From the NCBI GenBank assembly GCA_028873795.1, contig JAPPNP010000052.1, positions 1 to 50,412 on the forward strand: DNA of 50,412 nt, given 5' to 3'. The stretch's first letter is position 1. Each line of letters starts with the position of its first letter. Below are positions 16,235 to 24,965 of this stretch, piece by piece. A program made the translations under genes and the position numbers. Origin of the DNA: Chloroflexota bacterium (GTDB lineage: Bacteria > Chloroflexota > UBA11872). Under the pieces are notes generated by a model that saw only the letters and a program-made list of their open reading frames with translations, had not been told where the DNA came from and searched no databases.

Positions 16235-17511
16235 GCCCGCGCCGGACCCTCGGGAATGAACCAGCCGGTGGTTCGCCGCTCCGGACGCAGATAGGTTTGC
16301 GCCGCGCGCTGCACGTCCGGCGGCGTGACCTCGGTGAGCCGGTCGGTGAAGGTCTGCGCCGCGCGCCACGTATGCGCGATATCCAGGAAGCCCAGCCACA
16401 TCGCCTGCGCCGTCACGCCCTCCAGGCCGATGGCCTGCTTGGCGCGTGCCTGGCGCACGGCCCGGGCCAGCTCGTCCGCGTCGGGCGGGGCGTCCTGCAG
16501 GGCTTGGATCTCGGCCGCCACCGCCTCGGCGACCGGCTCGCGGTCGCCGTTGGGCTTCAGCACCACGGTGATGCGGTGCAGGGTCGGGTCGATGTTGAAT
16601 CCGAGATCCGTGCCCACGGCGGCGGCCAGCCCCGACGCCACGAATCGCCGATAGAGGCGCGACGTGCGGACGATTCCACCCCCGCCGAACGGCCCGCTCT
16701 TGGGTCCGGTGAGCAGCGCGTCCAGCACCAGCAGCGCGGGAAGGTCCGGATGCGCGAATTCCGGAATCCGGTGGCCCACGGTGAGAATGGGAAAGGGTCC
16801 CGGATGCCGCACGTCCACCTCGCGCGGGCTCGTTTGCTCGGGTTCGCGCGCGTCGAGCGGCGGTGGCAGCGTCCGGGCGGGAATGTGTCCAAAGGCCGCT
16901 TCGAGCCGGTCGAGCGCGTCGGCCTCGTCGAAATCCCCGGCCATCACCGCCAAGGCGTTGTTGGGGGCGTAGAAGGACTGATAGTGCTCGTACAGCTCGT
17001 CGCGAGTCATGCGGTTGAGGTCGGCCTTGCTGCCGATCACCCCGTGGCCATAGGGATGGGTCGTGAAGACGGCGGCCTCCAGCGCCTCGGCGAGCAGGAA
17101 CATGGGCTCCGCCTCATGGCCCTCGCGCTCCGAGATGATGACGGTGCGCTCGCTGGCCACGTCGTCGGGATCGAACACGGCGTTGGCCATGCGGTCGGAT
17201 TCGATCCGCAACGGCAGGTCCAAATGCTGTGAGGGCACCGTCTCGAAATAGGCCGTCGTATCCTCGGTGGTGAACCCGTTCCAGGTACCGCCCACGCCGT
17301 TGACCAGCCGCCCGATGTCGCCGGGGTTGAGCGTCTCGGTACGCTTGAAGAGCATGTGCTCGACCCAGTGGGAGGCGCCGCTCATGCCCGGCGGCTCGTT
17401 GCGCGCGCCCACGCGGTACCACATGACGAAGCTGACCAGGGAGACGGCGTGACTCTCGCGCAGCAGGACTTGCAGTCCGTTGGAGAGGGTGTGTTCGGCG
17501 ACGTCGTCCAT
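16231..17511 (-). CDS. M16 family zinc protease, catalytic subunit
   Basis: 426 residues. The inverted zinc motif H-W-V-E-H (48-52) is intact, with Glu51 as catalytic base. The downstream glutamate ligand lies in the S-E-R-E-G-H-E-A-E-P segment about 75 residues on. N-P-Y-G-H equivalents appear as T-H-P-Y-G-H-G-V-I-G near 145-155. M16B enzymes degrade peptides or process precursors; many bacterial pairs have one active and one inactive chain, as here. No signal peptide is seen in this frame. The start at 17511 is GTG/ATG-type, close to the family N-terminus (A-E-H-T-L-S-N-G-L). It is translationally coupled to the inactive subunit. Divergent from the zincin gene at 17574. Confidence 0.92.
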   Translation of the reverse strand: MDDVAEHTLSNGLQVLLRESHAVSLVSFVMWYRVGARNEPPGMSGASHWVEHMLFKRTETLNPGDIGRLVNGVGGTWNGFTTEDTTAYFETVPSQHLDLPLRIESDRMANAVFDPDDVASERTVIISEREGHEAEPMFLLAEALEAAVFTTHPYGHGVIGSKADLNRMTRDELYEHYQSFYAPNNALAVMAGDFDEADALDRLEAAFGHIPARTLPPPLDAREPEQTSPREVDVRHPGPFPILTVGHRIPEFAHPDLPALLVLDALLTGPKSGPFGGGGIVRTSRLYRRFVASGLAAAVGTDLGFNIDPTLHRITVVLKPNGDREPVAEAVAAEIQALQDAPPDADELARAVRQARAKQAIGLEGVTAQAMWLGFLDIAHTWRAAQTFTDRLTEVTPPDVQRAAQTYLRPERRTTGWFIPEGPARA

Positions 17512-17573
17512 GGGGTGCGATTACCGCCGACGGCGGGCCGACGGGATGCTAGCACAGCGGTCGGCGTCGGCCC

Positions 17574-17942
17574 ATGACCCCCGCCGAGTTCGAAGAGCAC
17601 GTGCGCGAGGCCATCGCCGCCATTCCCGCGGGCTTGCGGGACCGTCTCGAAAACGTCGAGGTCGTGGTTGCCGATTGGCCTACGGAGGACGAGCTGGAGA
17701 GCGCGGAGGTGCCGCCGGGGTACACGCTCTTCGGCCTCTACAGCGGCGTCCCGCTCACCGAGCGCACCTCGGGCTATCACATGGTGCTGCCGGACCGCAT
17801 CACCATCTTCCAGGGCCCGCTCGAGGAAGCCTGCCACCATCCCGACGACCTGCGTGAAGAAATCCGATCCACGGTGATCCACGAGTTTGCCCACCACTTC
17901 GGCCTCAGCGACGACGACCTCCGACGGCTGGGAGTTGCCTGA
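17574..17942 (+). CDS. Metallopeptidase-family protein (zincin, PF06262/DUF1025-like)
   Basis: 122 residues, typical length for this minimal metzincin-like family. The zinc-binding H-E-F-A-H is at 103-107 and is followed by H-F-G-L-S-D-D-D, as in other members. The P-P-G-Y-T-L-F-G-L-Y-S-G-V-P-L stretch (47-61) is the second family hallmark. Substrates of this family are unknown. The start is ATG at 17574 and no signal peptide is visible, so it is cytoplasmic. Its stop TGA is directly followed by the ATG of the PLP enzyme gene (TGAATG), so the two are almost certainly one operon. Confidence 0.88.
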   Translation: MTPAEFEEHVREAIAAIPAGLRDRLENVEVVVADWPTEDELESAEVPPGYTLFGLYSGVPLTERTSGYHMVLPDRITIFQGPLEEACHHPDDLREEIRSTVIHEFAHHFGLSDDDLRRLGVA

Positions 17943-19010
17943 ATGGCCGCGTTGAAGCTGCCGAGGCTGAGCGACGACATCCGGGCGCTCGTCGACGAGG
18001 GCGCGCCGGGCGTCTGGCGCTACCGACCCGCGTTGGACCTGCCCGGCGACGTGCCCCCCCTATCGCTTGGCGAGGGACGCACGCCGGTGGTGGAGCTTGA
18101 CGCCTGGGGCGGCGGCCATGGACTGCGCCAATGCCGCGCCAAGCTGGAGTTCATGGCCCCGACCGGGTCGTTCAAGGACCGCGGCGCGGCGCCCGTGATC
18201 GCCTCGCTCACGGCCCAGGGCGTCGCCAAGATCGTCGAGGACTCGTCGGGCAACGCGGGCGCCGCCATGGCGGCCTACGCCGCGCGCGCCGGGCTGGCCG
18301 CCGACATCTACGTGCCCGCCGCGGCGCCGTCGGCGAAGCTGGCGCAGATCGCCCAGTACGGCGCCACGGTGATTCCCGTAGAAGGCACCCGCGAGGACGT
18401 GGCCGACGCCGCGGCTGCCGCCGCGAAGGCGCCCGGCGCCGCCTACGCCTCGCACAGCCGCCATCCGGCATTCGTCGAAGGCGCCAAAACGTACGTGCTG
18501 GAGTTGCTCGAGGACGGTGTGGATGCGCTGCCGCAACACCTCGTCTTCCCGGTGGGCAACGGCGGCCTGATCCTCGGCGCGCACAAGGCGCTGACCGAGC
18601 TGCGGCAAGCGGGCCTGGAGTTTTCGATGCCGCGCCTGCACATCGCCCAGGCGGCGGCCTGCCAGCCGCTCGTTCGGGCGTTCAACACGGGCGCCGCCGC
18701 GCCGGTTGCCGTCGAACGCCGCCCGACCATTGCCGGCGGGATAGACGTGGCCGTCCCGGCCCGCGGCGCCGAGGTGCTTCGAGCCGCCCGCGACACCGGC
18801 GGCAGCGCCGTGGCGGTCGGCGAAGAAGAGATCGCGGCGACCCGCTCCGCCCTGGCTCGCGACGAGGGCCTGTTCGTCGAGGCCACCTCGGCCGCCGCTT
18901 TCGCCGCCGCCGCGAAGCTGAGTGCGCAGGGTGCAATTGCCGCCGAAGACTCCGTGCTCATCGCCGCCACCGGCAGCGGTCTCAAGGATCCGCCGCAGCC
19001 GGCGGACTAA
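17943..19010 (+). CDS. Threonine-synthase-like PLP-dependent enzyme
   Basis: 355 residues, fold type II PLP enzyme. Lys78 in G-S-F-K-D-R-G forms the Schiff base, and the phosphate-binding G-N-G-G-L loop (about 201-205) is present. S-S-G-N-A-G-A-A (about 101-108) binds the substrate carboxylate as in threonine synthase and threonine dehydratase. The usual N-terminal cysteine-rich ribbon of bacterial long threonine synthases is absent, so threonine synthase is the best guess but a diaminopropionate lyase or dehydratase activity is possible. It begins immediately after the zincin gene. No homoserine pathway genes are nearby. Confidence 0.82.
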   Translation: MAALKLPRLSDDIRALVDEGAPGVWRYRPALDLPGDVPPLSLGEGRTPVVELDAWGGGHGLRQCRAKLEFMAPTGSFKDRGAAPVIASLTAQGVAKIVEDSSGNAGAAMAAYAARAGLAADIYVPAAAPSAKLAQIAQYGATVIPVEGTREDVADAAAAAAKAPGAAYASHSRHPAFVEGAKTYVLELLEDGVDALPQHLVFPVGNGGLILGAHKALTELRQAGLEFSMPRLHIAQAAACQPLVRAFNTGAAAPVAVERRPTIAGGIDVAVPARGAEVLRAARDTGGSAVAVGEEEIAATRSALARDEGLFVEATSAAAFAAAAKLSAQGAIAAEDSVLIAATGSGLKDPPQPAD

Positions 19011-19032
19011 GCCGCTCGCGTCCGCCCTGGAA

Positions 19033-19527
19033 TCAGGAGGCGCGTTGCTTCGCCCGCGCCGCGCGCTGCGCTTGCTTGGCCTCGGGGCTGTGCACCGCCT
19101 CGTGCGCCGCGATGAGGTCGTCGGGCGTCACTCGCGCCACGATCTCGCCGATCACGTCCAGCGCCGCGTCGTCGGCGCGCCGAAAGCGCACGCACGACTT
19201 GCCCATGTTCAGCTTCTTGCCCGATTCCGCGTAGGCCGCCAGGAACCAGTCCGTGAGCTCAGGGCTGGCGTAGAGCCCGTGCAGATAGACCGAGATGTGC
19301 CGCTTCTGCGCCGCCAATGCAACCGAGACCAGCGCCTGGCCGTTGTAGGTGTTGGGAAACCGCTCCAGCGGGATCGCGTAGGCGATCATGCCGTACTGCA
19401 TGGTCTCCTTGAGCCCGTCGGGCAGGTTGGCCAGGATCACCTCGCGCACCCGCGCCACGTCCGCCCGCCGATCGTCCGGCAACTCGGCCAGGTATTGCTC
19501 AACGGTCGTCGCGTTGCTGGACACCAT
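19033..19527 (-). CDS. DUF1801 (YdhG-like) protein
   Basis: 164 residues. The N-terminal V-E-Q-Y-L-A-E-L-P, then L-K-E-T-M-Q-Y-G-M-I-A-Y (about 39-50) and the beta-rich section with V-A-L-A-A-Q-K-R-H-I-S-V-Y-L are the DUF1801 pattern. G-K-K-L-N-M-G-K-S-C-V-R-F (about 103-115) is the other conserved block. The fold is related to iron-chaperone-like frataxin-fold proteins, but the function is not known. The C-terminus is rich in Ala, Arg and Lys. The start ATG at 19527 has GGAGGAAA eight bases upstream. It is convergent with the PLP enzyme gene. Confidence 0.85.
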   Translation of the reverse strand: MVSSNATTVEQYLAELPDDRRADVARVREVILANLPDGLKETMQYGMIAYAIPLERFPNTYNGQALVSVALAAQKRHISVYLHGLYASPELTDWFLAAYAESGKKLNMGKSCVRFRRADDAALDVIGEIVARVTPDDLIAAHEAVHSPEAKQAQRAARAKQRAS

Positions 19528-19750
19528 GCGTTCGTTTCCTCCGAGTCACGCGAGCGTTGCCCCGACCGTGTGGCCTGGATAGCGTAGCGCCCGCAGGTTC
19601 GGCAAGAGCCAAGCGCGGGGTCAAGACTCAGCTTGGGCGGCGCCGCGTTCACCTCTGTCCGGCAGACCGAGTGCGATACTACGTGGGTGCCGCTGACTTC
19701 CGCAGCAGCGCCATGCAACACATGATCCCACCCCGTGGACGGAGGACGCC

Positions 19751-21439
19751 TTGCCCCTAATGAGTGGCGGCGAGGCGCTGGTGGAGTCCCTCGTCCGCGA
19801 AGGCGTGGATGTCGTCTTTGGCATTCCCGGCATCCACATGTCCGGCATCATGGCCGCCCTGCGGGACGAGTCGCGCATCCGCATGATCACCACGCGACAC
19901 GAGCAGGCCTGCGCCCACATGGCCGATGGCTATGCCCGCGTCTCCGGCAAGCCGGGTGTGGTCCTCGTGGTGCCGGGCGCCGGGGTGTACAACGCCGCCA
20001 GCGGGCTGGCCACCGCCTACGCCCGCTCCTCGCCCGTCCTCGCCATTGCCGGCCAGATCCCGCGCGGCCAGATCGGAGGGGGCTCGGGCAGCTATCACGA
20101 GGTTCTGGACCAGGCATCCATCGTGCAGCCCGTCACCAAGTGGCGGCGGCAGGCGCTCACGCCGCGGGAAATCCCGGACGCCGTCGCCGAAGCGTTCCAC
20201 CAAATGCGCACCGGCCGTCCGCGCCCCACGCTGATCGAAATACCGCCTGAGGCCGGCGTCGAGCGCGACGACGTCGTGCTGTACGACCCGGCGCCGATTT
20301 CGCGTCTCGTGCCTGGCCCCGACCAGTTGCGCGAGGCCGCTCGCGTCATCGCGGAGTCTCGTCTGCCCCTCATCTACGCCGGCGGCGGCGTGGCCCTCTC
20401 GAATGCCGAATCCGCCCTCGTGGCCCTGGCCGAAGCCACCAATATCCCCGTCATCACCTCCGCGGGTGGGAAGGGCGTCATTTCCGACCGCCACCCACTC
20501 TCCTATGGCTCGTGCTTCGCCCCTTGGGGCGAGCAGGACGAGATGAACGAACTCTTTGAGGTGATGCAGGCCGCCGACGTCGTCATCGGCATCGGCGCTC
20601 GTTTCTCGCTGGGGAACCCCGCCGCCGAGAGTTCCAGCCTCATCAACATCAACATCGACGATGCCGAGATCGCAAGCGTGCACGCCAACACGCTTCCCCT
20701 CCACGGCGACGCCAAGGCCACGATCGAAGCCCTGCTTCCGTTCCTGCGCGAAGCCGGCGCCGGCGATCGTCCCTCGCCCGTCGAAGCCGTCGTCGCCGCC
20801 CGCCGCCTGATCGCCTATGCCGACATCCGGCGCCAGGAGCCGCAGTACCCGATCCTCGAATCCATCCAACGCGGCGTTCCCGAGGACGCCCACATCGTCT
20901 GGGACGTGACCCAGTTCGGCTACTACGCCCGCACCCACTATCAAGTGAATCACCCCAAGACCTACATCGACAGCGGCTACTCCTTCAACCTCGGGTTCGG
21001 CGTCCCCACTGCCCTGGGGGCAAAGGTGGCGCACCCCGACCGCCCGGTCCTCTGCGTCAGCGGCGACGGCGGCTTCCTGTTCAACGCGGTCGAACTCGCC
21101 ACTGCCGTGCAATACGGGATACACGTCGTCACCGTCGTATTCCGCGACGACGCGTATGGCAACGTCGGGCGCGATCTCGATGAGCTATTCGGCGGTACCT
21201 ACGAGACGGACTTGCACAATCCCGACTTCGTCGCGTTCACCGAGTCCTTCGGCGCCGTTGGACTGCGCGCCGGCGATCCCATGGAGCTCGAGACCCTGCT
21301 CCCGCGCGCCCTCGAATGCAAGTCCCCGGTGGTCATCGACGTCCCCATCGGAAACATGCCGCTTCCCCGCGGCAAGTTCATGTCGGTGGCCGTGGCACTC
21401 CCCTGGAATCGCCCCCAGGAAGGCCTGATTTCAGACTAA
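19751..21439 (+). CDS. TPP-dependent enzyme, acetolactate synthase/decarboxylase family
   Basis: 562 residues with the three-domain layout of acetohydroxyacid synthase, benzoylformate decarboxylase and relatives. The catalytic glutamate that activates thiamine is Glu51 in T-T-R-H-E-Q. The TPP/Mg motif starts with G-D-G-G at 438-441 and ends about 30 residues on with D-D-A-Y-G-N. The middle domain lacks clear FAD-binding features. No regulatory subunit or other branched-chain genes are near, so a decarboxylase or lyase on a 2-oxo acid is more likely than acetolactate synthesis. I chose TTG at 19751 because GGAGG lies five bases upstream; ATG at 19760 has poor spacing. Monocistronic. Confidence 0.88.
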   Translation: MPLMSGGEALVESLVREGVDVVFGIPGIHMSGIMAALRDESRIRMITTRHEQACAHMADGYARVSGKPGVVLVVPGAGVYNAASGLATAYARSSPVLAIAGQIPRGQIGGGSGSYHEVLDQASIVQPVTKWRRQALTPREIPDAVAEAFHQMRTGRPRPTLIEIPPEAGVERDDVVLYDPAPISRLVPGPDQLREAARVIAESRLPLIYAGGGVALSNAESALVALAEATNIPVITSAGGKGVISDRHPLSYGSCFAPWGEQDEMNELFEVMQAADVVIGIGARFSLGNPAAESSSLININIDDAEIASVHANTLPLHGDAKATIEALLPFLREAGAGDRPSPVEAVVAARRLIAYADIRRQEPQYPILESIQRGVPEDAHIVWDVTQFGYYARTHYQVNHPKTYIDSGYSFNLGFGVPTALGAKVAHPDRPVLCVSGDGGFLFNAVELATAVQYGIHVVTVVFRDDAYGNVGRDLDELFGGTYETDLHNPDFVAFTESFGAVGLRAGDPMELETLLPRALECKSPVVIDVPIGNMPLPRGKFMSVAVALPWNRPQEGLISD

Positions 21440-21478
21440 GCAAGCGGCGCGGCGCTGCCGTCCGACGGAGACCGGTGG

Positions 21479-22609
21479 CTAGCGCCGGGCGGTGGCAGCC
21501 TCTGGGAGCGGCAGCGGGTGGTGGTCTTCCTCGGGGTACTGCTGAAAGAGCTGCCCCCAGGGACCGCGCAGGGCTTCGGCGGCTCGGCGGCGGCCGTGGA
21601 CGTTCCACCAGTAGACGTCGTGATAGGCGCGGGACGCGGCGTAGGACCAGGGCGCGATCACGGTGCGCAGCAGCAGCCGCTCCAGGGGCTTGAGCGGACC
21701 CCAGTAGATGAGCTTTTGGCCCCGGCTGGCGAACGTTTCCCGCGCGGTGCGCGCCTGCCAGCGCACGGCATCGGGGTCGACGCCGACGACGTCGATCTCG
21801 CGCGCGTCGGCGGTGCCCAACCCGGCTTCGTGCGCCAGCCGCAGGAAGGGAATCTCGAACGGGTCCAGGCCCATCAGCCGGGCGATGGTGGCGTCCACCG
21901 CGACCTGATCGGCGCCGGCCAGCATGAGGCCGCGCTCGTGGACGTCCATGCAGCGAGGGCCGGGACCTTCGCCGATGAAGGTGCCGTCCACGACGGCGAA
22001 GACGCCCTGGTGGATCTCCTTCTGAATCGTCAGCAGGTCCACCAGCGTCTCGTGGATCGTGGCGTGGCAGAAGTGGCGCTTCTCGAAGAGCAGGCCGCCG
22101 AACGCGTTCTTCATGGCGCCGGTGATGGTGGTGAAGACATGCGTCTTCATGGTCGGCAGGTGGATGATGTTGGTGCCGATGAGGCGCTCGGGAATGCGCA
22201 CGCCCTCGGGGTACACGTCGTGCAGGGTGAGCATCCGGGCCTGCGGCTCATAGCGCACCCAGCGCTCGTCCTCGTAGAGATGCACGTTGCGCACGCCGTG
22301 CGCCGCCAGCACCGGTCGGTGCTTGTTGACGCGCTCGCCCACGCGGGCGCTGACCACCACGGTGCGGTTGTGCGCGCCAAAAAGGGATTCCACGGGGTAG
22401 CCGTCGGCCAGCAGCGTGCGGGCGACGCCGTCGAGCTGCCAGGGCGCGGTGGAGCATGCCGGGTACCAGTGGTGCCACGATATGTTGATCTTGATCGCGG
22501 TCTCCGCCGCGGGATCGATGTGTTCCCGGTACCCGGCACGGCGCATCGCGTCGGCGACGTCGTCGAGAACCGTTTTGGGCTGCGCGCGAACCAGGGCGAC
22601 GGTGCTCAC
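21479..22609 (-). CDS. DUF362 domain protein
   Basis: 376 residues. DUF362 features are clear: I-K-I-N-I-S-W near residue 43, N-I-I-H-L-P-T-M-K-T-H (about 150-160), then T-I-T-G-A-M-K-N-A-F-G (about 163-173) and D-G-T-F-I-G-E-G-P-G-P (about 208-218). The family is often fused to or next to ferredoxin domains, but no cysteine cluster is present here. The function is unknown; sulfur or metal handling has been suggested for relatives. The start is GTG at 22609, nine bases after the RibD-like gene stops, so it is the third gene of the enolase/RibD/DUF362 operon. Confidence 0.85.
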   Translation of the reverse strand: MSTVALVRAQPKTVLDDVADAMRRAGYREHIDPAAETAIKINISWHHWYPACSTAPWQLDGVARTLLADGYPVESLFGAHNRTVVVSARVGERVNKHRPVLAAHGVRNVHLYEDERWVRYEPQARMLTLHDVYPEGVRIPERLIGTNIIHLPTMKTHVFTTITGAMKNAFGGLLFEKRHFCHATIHETLVDLLTIQKEIHQGVFAVVDGTFIGEGPGPRCMDVHERGLMLAGADQVAVDATIARLMGLDPFEIPFLRLAHEAGLGTADAREIDVVGVDPDAVRWQARTARETFASRGQKLIYWGPLKPLERLLLRTVIAPWSYAASRAYHDVYWWNVHGRRRAAEALRGPWGQLFQQYPEEDHHPLPLPEAATARR

Positions 22610-22618
22610 GGCGAGTGG

Positions 22619-23371
22619 CTATCCGGTGTACGGCGTGGCGTTGGGTGCACGGTAGCGCAGGAATACCTCGCCCTGGCAGTGGGTCACGCTCAGCAATTCC
22701 AGCGAGAGGACGTCCTCCGGGGCCAGGGCGCGCTCGCCTTCGACGGCCGTGCGCGGACGCGGCTCGCCGATGATCGACGGCGTCACGGTGATGAAGAACT
22801 CGTCCACCAGGCCGGCGCGCAGCATGTGGGCGTTGAGAATCGCGCCGCCTTCGCACACCAGGCGCCGGACGCCCCGCTCCGCAGTCAGGTAAGCGGCCAG
22901 CGCCGGCAGATCGACCGCCGTGTCGCCCAGGCGCACGATCTCCGCCACATGGGCAAGGGCCGGCGAAACGTCGGCAGCCTCGTGCGTGGCCACGATGGGC
23001 CGCAGCGGGTAGCGCCGGCGCCGGAACACCCGATCCGCGGGGTCGATCCGGGCGGAGTTGGTCACGATCACGAACAGCGGGGGCTCCGTGAGGCCGCGCC
23101 GCCGGCGCATCTCCCGCAGCTCTCGGCTCCACAAGTACCGGTCCAGCCCCATCCCAAGGGTCCGCGCCCCGTGCAACACGGCGTCGAAGTGAATGCGGAA
23201 GCGGCGAAACGTGCGCAGGTCGGCCTCGCCGCTGATCGGCCAGTAGGCGTCGGTCGGCCCCTTGATGGCGCCGTCCAGCGTCATCACCATCTGAATGGCG
23301 GTGTACGGGCGGCGGGCGCCGATCGGCAACTCGAGGTCGTCGTAGACCCCGCCCAAATTCTCCGCCGGCAC
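22619..23371 (-). CDS. RibD C-terminal/dihydrofolate-reductase-like protein
   Basis: 250 residues of the RibD_C reductase fold. Visible motifs are T-L-D-G-A-I (31-36), the substrate and NADPH part V-L-H-G-A-R-T-L (about 64-71), and the hallmark C-E-G-G-A-I-L-N-A-H-M-L (about 164-175) followed by V-D-E-F-F-I-T-V-T-P-S-I-I-G. RibD reduces a ribosylaminopyrimidine in riboflavin synthesis, but members without a deaminase domain and away from rib genes often have other substrates. The GTG start at 23371 lies one base after the enolase-superfamily gene ends. Second gene of the operon. NADPH-dependent reduction is likely; the substrate is unknown. Confidence 0.83.
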   Translation of the reverse strand: MPAENLGGVYDDLELPIGARRPYTAIQMVMTLDGAIKGPTDAYWPISGEADLRTFRRFRIHFDAVLHGARTLGMGLDRYLWSRELREMRRRRGLTEPPLFVIVTNSARIDPADRVFRRRRYPLRPIVATHEAADVSPALAHVAEIVRLGDTAVDLPALAAYLTAERGVRRLVCEGGAILNAHMLRAGLVDEFFITVTPSIIGEPRPRTAVEGERALAPEDVLSLELLSVTHCQGEVFLRYRAPNATPYTG

Positions 23372-23372
23372 C

Positions 23373-24524
23373 TCAGATTTCTGCCGGCGCGCCGTCGGCG
23401 TAGCGCAGAAGATCGGGCGGGGCCGCCGGTCCGGCAGCCTCCAGTGCGCGCGCCGCGGCCTCGTCGAGCACGATGCCGAGTCCCGGCGACGTGGGCGGCA
23501 GGGCGTGGCCGTCCTCGATCGTCAGATCGCTCTCGAAGAGCACCTCGACCTCCGGCGCAAACGGCCAGATCACCTCCTGGATCGCCGCGTTGTGCAGCGC
23601 AAAGTCCAGGTGCAGGCTGGCCATGGTGTTGACCGGGCTCTGGGGATTGTGCGGCGCCAGCTTGATCAGGTGCGCGTCCGCGGCCACGCCCATCTTCCAC
23701 ACCTCGGTCAGACCGCCCGCGTGGGCGACGTCCGGCTGCAGATAGTCCACGAGCTCCTCGTCGATGACGGGTTGGGCGTCCCAGCGGTGCAGCAGGCGCT
23801 CGCCGGTGGCCAGCGGCACCCTCACCGTCCGACGGATGCGCCGCAGCGGCGCCACGGCTTCGGGCCGCGTGGGCTCCTCCAGGAAGTATGGATCGAACGG
23901 CTCCAGTCGCCGCGCCAGGTCGATGAACTCGTCGGGCCGCAACCGTCCGTGGGTCTCGATGAGCAGGTGAAACGCCTCGCCCACGAACTCGCGCGCGGCC
24001 CGCACGATGCGCTCTGCCTGGCGGATGGCAACCGGCACGTCCATGCCCCGCTCCTGCTCGTCCGCAGCAATCAGAGGCAGAAACTTGGCGGCGGTCCACC
24101 CCGCGTCGACCAACGGCCCGAAGGCGTCGGGAACCTCCTCGGGCGTGTTGGCGTGGCAGTGGGTATAGAGGGCCGCGCGATCCCGCACCGGACCTCCGAG
24201 CAACCGGTGAATCGGCAGCCCCAGGGCCTGACCGGCGATGTCCCACAAGGCCACGTCGATGCCGGCCAGCGCGCCCATCTGCACCGCGCCGCTGCGCCGC
24301 CGGTCGCTCAGGAACACCCGGTGCCAGAGATACTCGCGCCGCAGCGGGTCCTCGCCGATCACCAGCTCCGCGAAGTCCCGCAGCGCCTCGCGCACCGAGC
24401 GTTCGCGGCCCATCAGCGTCGCCTCGCCCAGACCGGTCAGCCCCGCGTCCGTGCGCACCAGCACATACACATAGCTCCGCCCCGCCTGCGGAACGATGAC
24501 GCTATCGACAGCCGTGATGCGCAT
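23373..24524 (-). CDS. Enolase-superfamily sugar-acid dehydratase (galactonate dehydratase-like)
   Basis: 383 residues of the mandelate racemase/muconate lactonizing group. Metal ligands are visible at Glu190, Glu216 and Glu242 (L-I-E-T-H-G, F-L-E-E-P, G-E-R). His192 and His291 (A-P-H-N-P) sit where E. coli galactonate dehydratase has its acid/base histidines, and D-V-A-H-A-G-G (265-271) is also shared. It should abstract the alpha proton of a sugar acid and expel water. I chose ATG at 24524, as the family begins M-R-I-T; an extension to 24557 adds only basic residues. First gene of an operon with the RibD-like and DUF362 genes. The exact acid substrate is uncertain. Confidence 0.9.
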   Translation of the reverse strand: MRITAVDSVIVPQAGRSYVYVLVRTDAGLTGLGEATLMGRERSVREALRDFAELVIGEDPLRREYLWHRVFLSDRRRSGAVQMGALAGIDVALWDIAGQALGLPIHRLLGGPVRDRAALYTHCHANTPEEVPDAFGPLVDAGWTAAKFLPLIAADEQERGMDVPVAIRQAERIVRAAREFVGEAFHLLIETHGRLRPDEFIDLARRLEPFDPYFLEEPTRPEAVAPLRRIRRTVRVPLATGERLLHRWDAQPVIDEELVDYLQPDVAHAGGLTEVWKMGVAADAHLIKLAPHNPQSPVNTMASLHLDFALHNAAIQEVIWPFAPEVEVLFESDLTIEDGHALPPTSPGLGIVLDEAAARALEAAGPAAPPDLLRYADGAPAEI

Positions 24525-24578
24525 GGTCAAGAGGCGGCGCGGTCGAGTAGCAGGCAATCGCTCAACCGAGTCCCTCCA

Positions 24579-24965
24579 TCACACAGCTTGGATGGGGACG
24601 GGATATTGGGCCAGTCTCTTGTCCGTGGTCAGCAGCATGATGTTCTCAACTTGGGCTTGCGCCATGAGGATCCGGTCGAAGGGGTCGTTGTGAATTGGTG
24701 GCAGGAGGCCGACCGCAAGTGCATGTTCCGAGCGAACTGAAAGCTCGCTGTAGCCGTGGTGAATGAGGCCGTCTCGCAATTGCCGCGGCTCAATGCGAAA
24801 GTCGCTCCTGCCGAGCGCGTTCTTGATGACGACCTCCCAGATGCTGGCCGTGCTGAACACCAGCTCCGCCGCGGGGTTGCCAAGAAGATCTCGAGTCTGC
24901 CGTGTCAACCGCGTCGGGTCGCCCGCCGCCCACAGCAACACCTGGGTATCCAGCAGGTACGTCAC
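24579..24965 (-). CDS. PIN-domain toxin (VapC-like)
   Basis: 128 residues. The PIN core is complete: Asp6 in L-L-D-T-Q-V-L-L-W, Glu44 in S-I-W-E-V-V-I-K, Asp94/Asp97 in N-D-P-F-D-R-I-L, and T-T-D-K near residue 114. It is of the subfamily usually paired with Phd/YefM-type antitoxins. Its GTG start overlaps the stop of the 287-residue upstream gene by four bases (GTGA). That is the usual toxin-antitoxin arrangement, except that the partner is about three times the usual antitoxin size. Probably an RNase that is neutralised by the tail of that partner. Confidence 0.88.
   Translation of the reverse strand: MTYLLDTQVLLWAAGDPTRLTRQTRDLLGNPAAELVFSTASIWEVVIKNALGRSDFRIEPRQLRDGLIHHGYSELSVRSEHALAVGLLPPIHNDPFDRILMAQAQVENIMLLTTDKRLAQYPVPIQAV

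Noticed and set aside
14606-16294. 562-codon plus-strand frame across the cupin and M16 genes
   Set aside because: Antisense shadow crossing two unrelated genes; no recognisable domain.
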